A DNA stretch of 10,382 bases from Thioalkalivibrio sp. (GCA_003550945.1 PULL01000011.1:1-10382); one strand, 5' to 3'; counted from the first letter of the stretch, positions 1-6,948 are shown. Notes: generated from the sequence alone by a model not told the origin. Numbers and translations: made by a program.

Positions 1-1031
1 CCCGCCGCCTGCTGGATATGCCCGCGATCGTTGCCCGGGGCCATTGTGATGCGCTGCAGGACTGCGAGGTGAGCTTCACCGGCGCAGACGGCACCGATAT
101 ACCTGTCGCGGTGAACTGTTCCGCGCTGCGCGACCGCTCGCAGCGCCTGCAGGGCATGGTGTTGGTGGGCCGTCCGGTGGGGGAACTGCGCAGGGCCTAT
201 CGAGACCTGAGCCAGGCCCACGAAACCCTGAAGCGAACACAGCAGCAACTGGTGCAGAGCGAGAAGCTGGCCTCGCTCGGCCAACTCGTGGCGGGTGTGG
301 CCCACGAACTGAACAATCCCATCAGCTTCATCGTGGGCAACATCTTCTCGCTGCGCCGCTATCTCGCGCGGATCGGCGAATACCTCGACGCGGTGCATCG
401 CGGGTTGGATGCGCAGGCGTTGCGTTTGCTGCGCGAGCGGCTGCGCATCGATCACACCCTGAGGGACCTGGGGCCGCTGATCGACGGGACCACGGAAGGC
501 GCCGAGCGCACGCGGGACATCGTCGATGCGCTGAAGCGCTTTTCCGCGGTCGACCGCGACCCCGACCAACTCTTCGATCTGGCCGAGGTGGTGGAGCGAT
601 CAGTACACTGGGTCAGCACGGCGGCGCCTCGGCGATTTGGGGTGATCAATGGTGTCCGAGGCCCCCTGTTGGTACGGGGATCGGAGAGTCAGATGCAACA
701 GGTGATCATCAATCTGCTCAGTAATGCAGCCGACGCGATGAAGGACACTGCGGAGCCTCAGGTCGATATCGCCGCATCAGTGGAGAACGGAACCGTTTCG
801 GTATCGTTCCGCGACAATGGCTCCGGGATCGAACCGGAGGCGCTGGGCCGCATCTTCGACCCGTTTTTCAGCACCAAACCTGTAGGGCAGGGCACGGGTC
901 TCGGGCTTTCCATCAGCTATGGCATCGTCGAGCGGCACGGCGGACGGCTGGAGGCATGTAACCATCCGGACGGCGGCGCGGCGTTTTACGTGCACTTGCC
1001 GCTTGCGGGTGACGGTGATCGCCAGCGATAG
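1..1031 (+). CDS. PAS-type sensor histidine kinase, 5'-truncated by window edge
   Basis: Membrane or cytosolic sensor kinase that autophosphorylates on His and passes phosphate to a response regulator; the partner is not in the window. The reading frame is open from base 3 (343 codons visible). Numbering from there, residues 1-70 look like the end of a PAS domain, then comes a helical linker (QLVQSEKLASLGQLVAG) and the H-box HELNNPISF with the phosphoacceptor His at residue 101 (bases 303-305). The ATPase domain shows the N-box (QQVIINLLSNAADAM), G1 box DNGSGI, F-box FDPFFSTK and G2 box GTGLGLS. The H-box followed by GN and a Tyr-rich helix resembles HPK4-type kinases, including the hydrogenase regulators HupT/HoxJ, but many unrelated kinases share it. 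An ATG at base 18 lies inside the PAS region, so the true start is upstream. Stop TAG at 1029-1031. Family assignment is firm; the signal sensed is unknown. Confidence 0.92.
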   Translation, partial: RRLLDMPAIVARGHCDALQDCEVSFTGADGTDIPVAVNCSALRDRSQRLQGMVLVGRPVGELRRAYRDLSQAHETLKRTQQQLVQSEKLASLGQLVAGVAHELNNPISFIVGNIFSLRRYLARIGEYLDAVHRGLDAQALRLLRERLRIDHTLRDLGPLIDGTTEGAERTRDIVDALKRFSAVDRDPDQLFDLAEVVERSVHWVSTAAPRRFGVINGVRGPLLVRGSESQMQQVIINLLSNAADAMKDTAEPQVDIAASVENGTVSVSFRDNGSGIEPEALGRIFDPFFSTKPVGQGTGLGLSISYGIVERHGGRLEACNHPDGGAAFYVHLPLAGDGDRQR

Positions 1032-1044
1032 TCGCGCGAGCAGG

Positions 1045-1063
1045 AGGCCGGTGGCCGGTCTTA
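1045..1063 (+). terminator. Possible weak terminator after the kinase gene
   Basis: A 7-pair stem AGGCCGG/CCGGTCT (one G-U pair) with a TGG loop lies 13 bases after the kinase stop codon. Only two T residues follow (TTAAT), so intrinsic termination would be weak. It may simply be a 3'-end stabilising hairpin. Confidence 0.3.
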
Positions 1064-1323
1064 ATGTGGTGGTGGGCACTCATGCGGAAGCCTTCGTTGG
1101 CCGTTTCGGGCCGGTCAGCGCCCCTGGCGAGGAACGCCTACCGGCGTTGGTGGATCAGCACTCGGTCCGCAAGGAATACGAGGTTGGTGGATTTCAACGG
1201 TAGCAGGCCCCCGTTACCACAGAATGGCTGTAAACTCGCGTGTCGCTCCGCCGCCGGTTTTTTGTTTCCTGGGCAGCTGGGCTGCGGGGGAGCGTGCGCC
1301 GTCTCTCACGCTTTGGACGTTGC

Positions 1324-1352
1324 TTTACGGAAGGTTGCCTGTGCGGTAACAT
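1324..1352 (+). promoter_or_regulatory. Candidate sigma-70 promoter for the rimP operon leader
   Basis: TTTACG (1324-1329) and TAACAT (1347-1352) are separated by 17 bases, and each matches 4 of 6 consensus positions. Transcription would begin near 1359. The -10 hexamer sits inside the perfect inverted repeat GCGGTA-ACA-TACCGC (1343-1357), so a repressor bound there would block it. The match is only moderate in GC-rich DNA. A second -10-like element, TAAACT at 1231-1236, has no -35 partner. Confidence 0.35.
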
Positions 1353-1358
1353 ACCGCT

Positions 1359-1536
1359 CCCGCGTGGAAGGAGCTCGATCGGTCGTGCGGGCCCTGGGCA
1401 GTGGTTTCACCTCGAGGGTGGTGCGTCCGGGGCGCTGAGAAGGATTCAGCTGGTTGTGGGGCCTGGAACGGAGCCTTATCCCGTTGCCGGATCCGCACTG
1501 CCAATGCCTTGAGGCCCCGGTTGGGGCCTTTTTGTT
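1359..1536 (+). ncRNA. Candidate structured leader or small RNA, unknown family
   Basis: This segment lies between the candidate promoter and a strong terminator and contains no credible ORF. Pairings visible by eye include CCCGC/GCGGG (1359-1363 with 1387-1391), GGCAGTG/CACTGCC (1397-1403 with 1496-1502), CACC/GGTG (1408-1420), GTGCGTCCGG with CCGGA-TC-CGCAC (1421-1430 with 1487-1498), GCTGA/TCAGC with loop GAAGGAT (1434-1450), and AACGG/CCGTT (1467-1485). The two long stems share bases 1496-1498, so part of them compete. In E. coli this position is taken by the tRNA gene metY; no tRNA T-loop (GGTTCGAAT-like) is present here. I also see no tmRNA, 6S, SRP or RNase P signature. Whether it is a separate RNA or the 5' part of the rimP transcript cannot be told. 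Confidence 0.35.
1512..1536 (+). terminator. Intrinsic terminator upstream of rimP
   Basis: A perfect 7-pair stem AGGCCCC-GGTT-GGGGCCT is followed directly by a T run (TTTTTGTT). This is a textbook Rho-independent terminator. It lies 160 bases before the rimP start, so transcripts from upstream must read through it to reach the operon unless another promoter lies after it, and I see no good one. Confidence 0.8.
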
Positions 1537-1696
1537 AGGTCGACGGGCCGGATGATGGTCCTCGACCGGCGCGAGACCGGACGGGCGCGGGCGCGGCCAA
1601 CCGGGTGTCAGGGGCGATACGGCGCCCTTTTTTTGTTGCTGCCGGGAGGTCCGGCAGTGCTGGTGGGGCCAACGGGCCTCCTGGAGCAGGACGGTT
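1537..1696 (+). promoter_or_regulatory. rimP leader region, likely attenuation leader
   Basis: The leader contains a bulged hairpin (GGT-C-CTCG pairing with CGAGACC, 1557-1578), a tandem GGGCGCGGGCGC (1583-1594), a terminator-like hairpin (1611-1634), then TGCCGG-GAGGT-CCGGCA (1640-1656), and finally the rimP Shine-Dalgarno GGAGCAGG (1683-1690). Either GGGCGC copy can pair with GCGCCC (1622-1627), which forms the 3' arm of the terminator, so a terminator/antiterminator switch is possible on paper. A predicted attenuator called the rimP leader is known upstream of this operon in gammaproteobacteria. Membership of that family is inferred from position and structure only. Confidence 0.5.
1611..1634 (+). 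terminator. Terminator/attenuator hairpin in rimP leader
   Basis: The stem GGGCG/CGCCC (1612-1616 with 1623-1627) encloses the 6-base loop ATACGG and is followed by seven consecutive T residues (1628-1634). The stem is short but fully GC and the T run is strong. It lies 62 bases before the rimP start, where partial readthrough would set operon output. Confidence 0.6.
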
Positions 1697-2161
1697 TTGG
1701 AGAAGTCGGAGCAACTGGGTGCAATGCTGAGGCCGGTGGTCGAGTCGCTGGGCTTCGAGCTCTGGGGTCTCGAGTACCACTCGGGCTCGAAGCCGGTACT
1801 GCTGCGCGTGTACATCGATCACCCGGATGGCATCACGGTGGACGACTGCGGCGATGTGAGCGAGCAGGTCAGCGCGGTGCTGGACGTCGAGGAGCCGATC
1901 CGTGGTGACTACACCCTGGAGGTGTCAAGCCCGGGGATCGAGCGCCCGCTGTTCACCGCCGAGCAGTACCAGCAGTATCTGGGCAGCGACGTCAAGGTGC
2001 GGCTCGCCTGGCCCGAACACGGCCGCCGCAATTACCGCGGTCGCCTGCTGTCGGTTACGGAGCAGGGGATCGAGGTCGAGGTCGACGGCGAGAGCTTCGC
2101 GCTGCCGTTCGGTGCGATCGCCAGGGCCCGGCTGCTCGAGCCCGCTGAGTCCGGGCGTTGA
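1697..2161 (+). CDS. rimP: Ribosome maturation factor RimP
   Basis: Cytosolic 30S assembly factor that helps fold the head region of the small subunit. The 154 residues compare with 150 in E. coli and align along the whole length. The N-terminal domain carries LGFELWGLEY, the VYIDHPDGITVDDC segment and the near-invariant VSAVLDVEEPI and LEVSSPGIERPLF motifs (about residues 18-85). The C-terminal SH3-like barrel covers about 90-150. The start chosen is the TTG at 1697, because it restores the family N-terminus (EQ...M..PVVESLGFEL) and lies 6 bases after GGAGCAGG. The first ATG (1724) would delete most of the first helix. TTG is a weak start and may limit expression. First gene of the operon; nusA begins 45 bases downstream. 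Confidence 0.96.
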   Translation: MEKSEQLGAMLRPVVESLGFELWGLEYHSGSKPVLLRVYIDHPDGITVDDCGDVSEQVSAVLDVEEPIRGDYTLEVSSPGIERPLFTAEQYQQYLGSDVKVRLAWPEHGRRNYRGRLLSVTEQGIEVEVDGESFALPFGAIARARLLEPAESGR

Positions 2162-2206
2162 TCATTTTTTCGGTGCCGGTTTGCCGATGTCTTGGAGATG
2201 CATGGA

Positions 2207-3703
2207 ATGAACAAGGAGATCCTGCTGGTCGTCGACGCCGTGTCGAACGAGAAGGGCGTCGACAAGGGCGTCATCTTCGAGGCGCTGGAGTCGGCCCTGG
2301 CCATGGCCACCCGCAAGCGTCATGGCGGGAAGATGGACGTGCGGGTCAAGATCGACCGCGGCTCGGGTGACTACGAGGCTTTCCGGCGCTGGACCGTGCT
2401 CGACGACGACGATCCGGAATTCGAATCGCCGGAGCATCAGATCCTGCTCTCCTATGCGCGCCAGGAGCACCCCGAAATCAACGTCGGTGACGTGATCGAG
2501 GAGCCGGTGCCCGCCGTCGATTTCGGGCGCATCGCCGCGCAGACGGCCAAGCAGGTGATCGTGCAGAAGGTGCGCGAGGCCGAGCGTGCGAAGGTGGTCG
2601 AGGAGTACCAGTCGCGGGTCGGCGGACTCGTGATGGGCATCGTGAAGCGCACCGACCGCAACGGGGTCTACCTGGACCTCGGTGGCAATGCGGAGGCCTT
2701 CGTGCCCCGCGAGCACATGATTCCCCGCGAATCCGTGCGCAACAACGACCGGCTCCGCGGCTACCTGCGGGAGATCCGGCCGGAGGCGCGCGGGCCGCAG
2801 CTGTTCGTCAGCCGCACCGTGCCCGAATTCCTGATCGAGCTGTTCAAGCTCGAGGTTCCCGAGGTCGGGCAGGGCATCATCGAGATCATGGGTGCGGCGC
2901 GCGATCCAGGCATGCGCGCGAAGATCGCGGTGCGCTCCAACGACCCCCGGCTCGATCCGGTGGGCGCCTGCGTGGGCATGCGCGGTTCGCGGGTGCAGTC
3001 CGTGTCGAACGAACTGGCGGGCGAACGCATCGACATCATCGTGTGGAACGAGAACCCGGCGCAGTTCGTGATCAACGCGATGTCGCCGGCCGAGGTCCTG
3101 TCGATCGTGGTCGACGAGGAGAAGCAGAGCATGGATATCGCGGTGGCGGAGGACAAGCTTTCCCTCGCGATTGGTCGCGGCGGGCAGAACATACGCCTGG
3201 CTTCGCAGCTCACGGGCTGGGAACTGAACGTGATGACCGAGGCGCAGGCGGCGGAGAAGAGCGACGCCGAAGCGCAGATGGTGCAGCAGCAGTTCATGGA
3301 CTCGCTGGACGTGGACGAGGAGGTTGCCGCGATCCTGGTGCAGGAGGGCTTCACTACGCTCGACGAAGTGGCCTATGTCGACGAACAGGAACTTCTCGCG
3401 ATCGAGGAGTTCGATGCCGACATCGTTGCCGAACTGCGTTCGCGGGCGAGCGACGCATTGCTGACGCGGGCGATCGCCGCGGAAGAACAGCTCGAGGGCG
3501 CGCAACCCGCGGCTGACCTGATCAACATGGACGGGATGACCCCTGCGCTGGCGAACAAGCTCGCGGCCCACGGCATCTGCACCATGGAGGATCTGGCCGA
3601 GCAGGCGGTGGACGACGTGGTGGAAGTCGCGGGGATCGACCCCGAGCAGGCGGCCGAGCTGATCATGACCGCCCGGGCCCCCTGGTTCGCGGCCGACGCC
3701 TGA
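2207..3703 (+). CDS. nusA: Transcription termination/antitermination factor NusA
   Basis: RNA-polymerase-bound factor that promotes pausing and intrinsic termination and takes part in antitermination complexes. The 498 residues match the long proteobacterial form (E. coli 495). Domains in order: N-terminal RNAP-binding domain (1-130, with TAKQVIVQKVREAERA), S1 domain (about 136-200), KH1 with GMRG at 257-260, KH2 with GRGG at 323-326, then two acidic repeats (about 350-415 and 425-498) ending in a PWF-containing tail. In E. coli the second repeat binds the alpha-subunit C-terminal domain. The ATG at 2207 gives the canonical MNKEIL start and has GGAG 9 bases upstream; an in-frame TTG at 2192 would add five unconserved residues. 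E. coli NusA represses its own operon, so the leader terminators before rimP are natural targets here too (inference). Confidence 0.98.
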   Translation: MNKEILLVVDAVSNEKGVDKGVIFEALESALAMATRKRHGGKMDVRVKIDRGSGDYEAFRRWTVLDDDDPEFESPEHQILLSYARQEHPEINVGDVIEEPVPAVDFGRIAAQTAKQVIVQKVREAERAKVVEEYQSRVGGLVMGIVKRTDRNGVYLDLGGNAEAFVPREHMIPRESVRNNDRLRGYLREIRPEARGPQLFVSRTVPEFLIELFKLEVPEVGQGIIEIMGAARDPGMRAKIAVRSNDPRLDPVGACVGMRGSRVQSVSNELAGERIDIIVWNENPAQFVINAMSPAEVLSIVVDEEKQSMDIAVAEDKLSLAIGRGGQNIRLASQLTGWELNVMTEAQAAEKSDAEAQMVQQQFMDSLDVDEEVAAILVQEGFTTLDEVAYVDEQELLAIEEFDADIVAELRSRASDALLTRAIAAEEQLEGAQPAADLINMDGMTPALANKLAAHGICTMEDLAEQAVDDVVEVAGIDPEQAAELIMTARAPWFAADA

Positions 3704-3756
3704 GACTGCGCGCGATCGGTGGAATCGGTGCGTGGTTTGAGCGAATAGAATTGGAC

Positions 3757-3763
3757 AGGAGGT
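3757..3763 (+). promoter_or_regulatory. Strong Shine-Dalgarno of infB
   Basis: A full AGGAGGT lies 7 bases before the infB ATG, by far the best ribosome binding site in the window. It fixes the start at 3771 rather than at the second ATG (3780) and suggests that IF2 is translated strongly and independently of nusA. Confidence 0.85.
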
Positions 3764-3770
3764 AGGCGCA

Positions 3771-6491
3771 ATGTCGCAGATGACGGTACAGCAACTCGCG
3801 GAATCGGTGGGTACGCCGGTCGAGCGCCTCATCGGCCAGCTGAAAGAGGCCGGTGTCGAGGTGGACGGCCCGGCCGCCAGCGTGACCGACGCGGAGAAGC
3901 TGCGCCTGCTGGCGCATCTCCGGGAGGCCCATGGGGCTGCCGGTCAGGGCGACGCGGGTCGGGTCACGCTGAAGCGTCGCGCGACCACCCAGACGCTGAA
4001 GGTCAGTGCGGGACAGGGCCGCACCAAGACCGTCAACGTCGAGGTGCGCAAGCGCCGCCAGATCGTCCGCAAGCAGCCGGAAGCCGCCCCGCCGCCCGCT
4101 GAACCGGTCCCGGAAACGGCGGCCCCGGCCCCGCTGCCGGAGGCGCCGGCGCCCGAGGCGCCTGCTCCCGAACCCGAGGTGATCGCGCCCGAGGCAAAAC
4201 CCGAGGCAGCACCCGAGGTCCCGGTGCCCGAGGAAGCCGTACAGCCGGAGGTCGAGGAGGTTCCGGAGCCGGAGGCTCCGGCCCTGCAGGAAGTCAAGGC
4301 GAAGGCGCGGCCGATGAGCCGCACCGAGCAACTGGCGCGCCAGGTTGAGGTCGAGCGCGAGGCGATGCGCCGCGCGGTGGAGCAACGCCAGCAGGAGCAG
4401 GAGGAGCGCAAGCAGCGTCAGGAACAGAAGCAGCGCGAGGAGGAAGCCGCGGCCCTTGCGAAGGCCGAGGAAAAGGCACGGCTGGAACGCAAGGAAGAGG
4501 CGCTCAGGGTACTTGCGGACAAGGAGGTGAAGGCCCGGCAGGAGGCCGCCACCAAGGCCGAACCCGCGCGGAAGAAGGGCCGTCGGGGCGGTCGCGACGA
4601 GGAAGGCGGGCGCCGGGAACTGCACGTGACCGGCGAGCGCCGAGGGCGCCGCGAGAAGGGCAAGAGCCGCGTCGCGCAGACCGCGGCGGCGGCCGCAGTC
4701 GCCAGCAAGCACGGCTTCGCGCGGCCGACCGCACCGGTGGTGCGCGAAGTCGAGATCCCGGAGACCATCACCGTCGGCGAACTGGCCCAGGCGATGGCGA
4801 TCAAGGCGCCACAGCTGATCAAGGCGTTGATGGGCATGGGCGTGATGGCCACCATCAACCAGAGCATCGATCAGGATACCGCGGTGCTGGTGGTCGAGGA
4901 GATGGGGCACAAGGCGGTCGCGGCGCAGGCCCGAAGCATCGAGGACGAGATCAGCGTCGATATCCAGCAGACCGGCGAAGCGAAGCCGCGCCCGCCAGTG
5001 GTTACGGTGATGGGTCATGTCGATCACGGCAAGACTTCGCTGCTGGACTACATCCGCAAGGCCAAGGTTGCCTCGGGCGAGGCGGGTGGCATTACCCAGC
5101 ACATCGGTGCGTACCACGTGCCCAACACGAAGGACGGCATCACCTTTCTCGATACCCCGGGGCACGCGGCGTTCACCGCGATGCGTGCCCGTGGCGCGAA
5201 GGCCACGGATATCGTGATCCTGGTGGTCGCGGCGGACGACGGCGTGATGCCGCAGACCATCGAGGCGATCGAGCACGCGAAAGCGGGCGGCGTGCCGCTG
5301 GTGGTCGCGGTGAACAAGACCGACAAGCCGGACGCCGACCCCGAGCGGGTGATGAACGAATTGTCCCAGCGCGGGGTGATCCCGGAAGCCTGGGGCGGTG
5401 ACACCCAGTTCGTGCAGGTATCCGCGCTGACTGGCAAGGGCATCGACGAACTGCTGGAGGCGATCGGGCTGCAGGCCGAGGTGATGGAGCTCCAGTCGCC
5501 CGACGAGGGTCCGGCCCGCGGCGTGGTGATCGAATCGCGGCTGGACAAGGGGCGCGGACCGGTCGCGACGGTGCTGGTGCAGTCCGGCCTCCTCAAGCAC
5601 GGCGATATCCTGCTCAGCGGCCAGGAATACGGCCGCGTGCGGGCGATGTTCGACGACACCGGCGCTTCGGTAAAGAAGGTGGGGCCTTCGATGCCGGTCG
5701 AGGTCCTCGGACTGTCCGGTGTGCCCAACGCCGGCGACGAGGTTCTTGTGGTCGCCGACGAGAAGACCGCGCGCGAGGTGGCCGCGCACCGCGAGACCAA
5801 GCAGCGCGAGCATAAGCTGGCCGCGCAGCAGGCATCGAAGCTCGAAAACATCTTCAACCAGATGAAGGAAGGCCAGGTCGCAACCGTGAACATCCTGCTG
5901 AAGACGGATGTCCAGGGTTCCGCGGAGGCGCTGCGCGACTCGCTGATCAAGCTGTCCACCGAAGAGGTGCGGGTGAAGGTGGTGTCCGCCGGGGTCGGCG
6001 GAATTTCCGAGTCCGACATCAACCTCGCGATGGCCAGCCAGGCGATCATCATCGCGTTCAACGTGCGTGCGGACGCCGGCGCGCGCCGTCTGGCCGCCGA
6101 CAACGAGATCGACATCCGTTACTACTCGGTGATCTACGAGGCGATCGAGGACGTGAAGCAGGCGCTCTCCGGTCTGCTGTCGCCCGAGACGCGCGAGGAG
6201 ATCATCGGTCTGGCCGAAGTGCGCGATGTGTTCAAGGCCTCGGGCTTCGGTGCGGTCGCCGGCTGCCTGGTCGTCGAGGGCACGGTGAAGCGGGGCAACC
6301 CGATCCGCGTGCTGCGCGACAACGTGGTGATCTACGAGGGCGAACTCGAGAGCCTCCGGCGGTTCAAGGACGACGTCAGCGAGGTCCGCACCGGGACCGA
6401 GTGCGGCATCGCGGTGAAGAACTACAACGACGTTCGCCCGGGTGACCAGATCGAGGTCTACCAGCGGGTGGAAGTGGCGCGGACGCTCTGA
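3771..6491 (+). CDS. infB: Translation initiation factor IF-2
   Basis: GTPase that places fMet-tRNA on the 30S subunit and promotes 50S joining. The 906 residues compare with 890 in E. coli. Order: first IF2N domain (1-52, MTVQQLAESVGTPVERLI), a Pro/Ala/Glu-rich linker (about 102-175), a charged coiled-coil segment (185-265), a basic Arg/Gly/Lys stretch (266-303), second IF2N domain (331-383), then the G domain. G-motifs are GHVDHGKT (415-422), GGITQHIGAY (439-448), DTPGH (461-465), NKTD (515-518) and SALTGKG (551-557). The beta-barrel, C1 and fMet-tRNA-binding C2 domains fill 580-906. All GTPase residues are intact; NKTD instead of E. coli NKID changes only the variable position. The start follows AGGAGGT. 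The stop TGA overlaps the rbfA ATG by one base (TGATG). Confidence 0.99.
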   Translation: MSQMTVQQLAESVGTPVERLIGQLKEAGVEVDGPAASVTDAEKLRLLAHLREAHGAAGQGDAGRVTLKRRATTQTLKVSAGQGRTKTVNVEVRKRRQIVRKQPEAAPPPAEPVPETAAPAPLPEAPAPEAPAPEPEVIAPEAKPEAAPEVPVPEEAVQPEVEEVPEPEAPALQEVKAKARPMSRTEQLARQVEVEREAMRRAVEQRQQEQEERKQRQEQKQREEEAAALAKAEEKARLERKEEALRVLADKEVKARQEAATKAEPARKKGRRGGRDEEGGRRELHVTGERRGRREKGKSRVAQTAAAAAVASKHGFARPTAPVVREVEIPETITVGELAQAMAIKAPQLIKALMGMGVMATINQSIDQDTAVLVVEEMGHKAVAAQARSIEDEISVDIQQTGEAKPRPPVVTVMGHVDHGKTSLLDYIRKAKVASGEAGGITQHIGAYHVPNTKDGITFLDTPGHAAFTAMRARGAKATDIVILVVAADDGVMPQTIEAIEHAKAGGVPLVVAVNKTDKPDADPERVMNELSQRGVIPEAWGGDTQFVQVSALTGKGIDELLEAIGLQAEVMELQSPDEGPARGVVIESRLDKGRGPVATVLVQSGLLKHGDILLSGQEYGRVRAMFDDTGASVKKVGPSMPVEVLGLSGVPNAGDEVLVVADEKTAREVAAHRETKQREHKLAAQQASKLENIFNQMKEGQVATVNILLKTDVQGSAEALRDSLIKLSTEEVRVKVVSAGVGGISESDINLAMASQAIIIAFNVRADAGARRLAADNEIDIRYYSVIYEAIEDVKQALSGLLSPETREEIIGLAEVRDVFKASGFGAVAGCLVVEGTVKRGNPIRVLRDNVVIYEGELESLRRFKDDVSEVRTGTECGIAVKNYNDVRPGDQIEVYQRVEVARTL

Positions 6492-6907
6492 TGACCACGC
6501 GTCGGGACTACCAGCGCAGCGATCGCGTCGGCGACCAGATGCAGCGTGAGCTTGCGGAACTGATCCGGCTGGAGGTCAAGGATCCCCGTGTCGGGATGGT
6601 GACGCTCTCCGGGGTCGAGGTCAGCCGCGATCTTGCGCACGCGAAGGTGTATTTCACCCAGCTGGGCGGCGAGGACAAGGGGCTGGAAGCGGAACAGGGG
6701 CTGAACCACGCCGCAGGTTACCTGCGGCATGCGCTGGGTACCCGCATGCGGCTGCGCAGCGTCCCGCAGCTGCGGTTCATCTATGACGACACCCCCGAAC
6801 GCGGGGCACGCCTGTCGGCCCTGATCGACTCGGCGATCGCGGAGGATGCGGCCCACCATTCCGGTGACGCGGCGTCGGAAGACTCCGGCGGCCGGGACGA
6901 GCGCTGA
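6491..6907 (+). CDS. rbfA: 30S ribosome-binding factor RbfA
   Basis: Small cytosolic KH-fold protein that binds the 30S subunit near the 5' helix of 16S rRNA during late maturation and helps cold adaptation in E. coli. The 138 residues (E. coli 133) start with the typical R..RVG.Q...ELAELI helix, continue with VKDPRVGMVTLSGVEVSRDLAHAKVYFT, and contain LRHALGTRMRLRSVPQLRFIYDDTPERG, the family signature around the KH core (about 70-105). The last 25 residues are acidic and low in complexity, probably a disordered tail. Its ATG shares one base with the infB stop, so translation is probably coupled to infB and no separate strong Shine-Dalgarno is needed. The next gene begins 50 bases on. Confidence 0.97.
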   Translation: MTTRRDYQRSDRVGDQMQRELAELIRLEVKDPRVGMVTLSGVEVSRDLAHAKVYFTQLGGEDKGLEAEQGLNHAAGYLRHALGTRMRLRSVPQLRFIYDDTPERGARLSALIDSAIAEDAAHHSGDAASEDSGGRDER

Positions 6908-6934
6908 GGTTCGGGCAGGATTGCCCTTGTTGGG

Positions 6935-6948
6935 CGGGCTGCAGCCCG
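6935..6948 (+). repeat. 14-base perfect palindrome before truB
   Basis: CGGGCTGCAGCCCG reads the same on both strands. In RNA it could form a 5-pair hairpin with a TGCA loop, ending 9 bases before the truB start codon, where a Shine-Dalgarno would normally lie. No T run follows, so it is not a terminator. It could modulate truB translation, or it may be chance in GC-rich DNA. Confidence 0.5.

Larger units (their letters stand above)
1032..1358. other. Non-coding stretch with small inverted and direct repeats
   Basis: Open frames here lack recognisable protein motifs and I see no tRNA T-loop or anticodon arm on either strand. The stretch holds the perfect hairpin AACGCC-TACC-GGCGTT (1133-1148), a 10-base direct repeat GTTGGTGGAT (1146-1155 and 1183-1192), a stem AGCGTG/CACGCT (1291-1312), and the palindrome GCGGTA-ACA-TACCGC (1343-1357). 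A T-rich run at 1258-1267 has no GC stem before it. The complementary pair GGGAGCG (1288-1294) and CGCTCCC (1355-1361) could close a larger fold. Function unknown; regulatory or leader DNA is the simplest reading. Confidence 0.5.

Noticed and set aside
1231..1236. TAAACT as the main operon promoter -10
   Set aside because: The -35 position holds only a run of C residues. It is kept as a minor alternative to the 1324-1352 promoter.
1258..1267. T run as a terminator
   Set aside because: No GC-rich inverted repeat directly precedes it.
1359..1510. tRNA (Met, Leu or selenocysteine), tmRNA, 6S, SRP or RNase P RNA
   Set aside because: I looked for the T-loop, anticodon arm and family signature sequences on both strands and found none.
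1240..1512. Possible 90-residue + strand protein between the kinase and rimP
   Set aside because: No homology I recognise and no convincing Shine-Dalgarno. The frame runs through inverted repeats and stops just before the terminator. An RNA element is more likely.
3746..3751. TAGAAT as a -10 box of an infB promoter
   Set aside because: Five of six matches, but no -35 element at 16-18 bases upstream and no TG extension.
2162..3832. 556-codon open frame on the - strand opposite nusA
   Set aside because: Shadow of nusA codon bias; no motifs and no ribosome binding signal supporting it.
3663..5813. 716-codon open frame on the - strand opposite infB
   Set aside because: It lies wholly over infB, has His/Arg/Leu-rich composition typical of antisense frames in GC-rich genes, and shows no domain motif.
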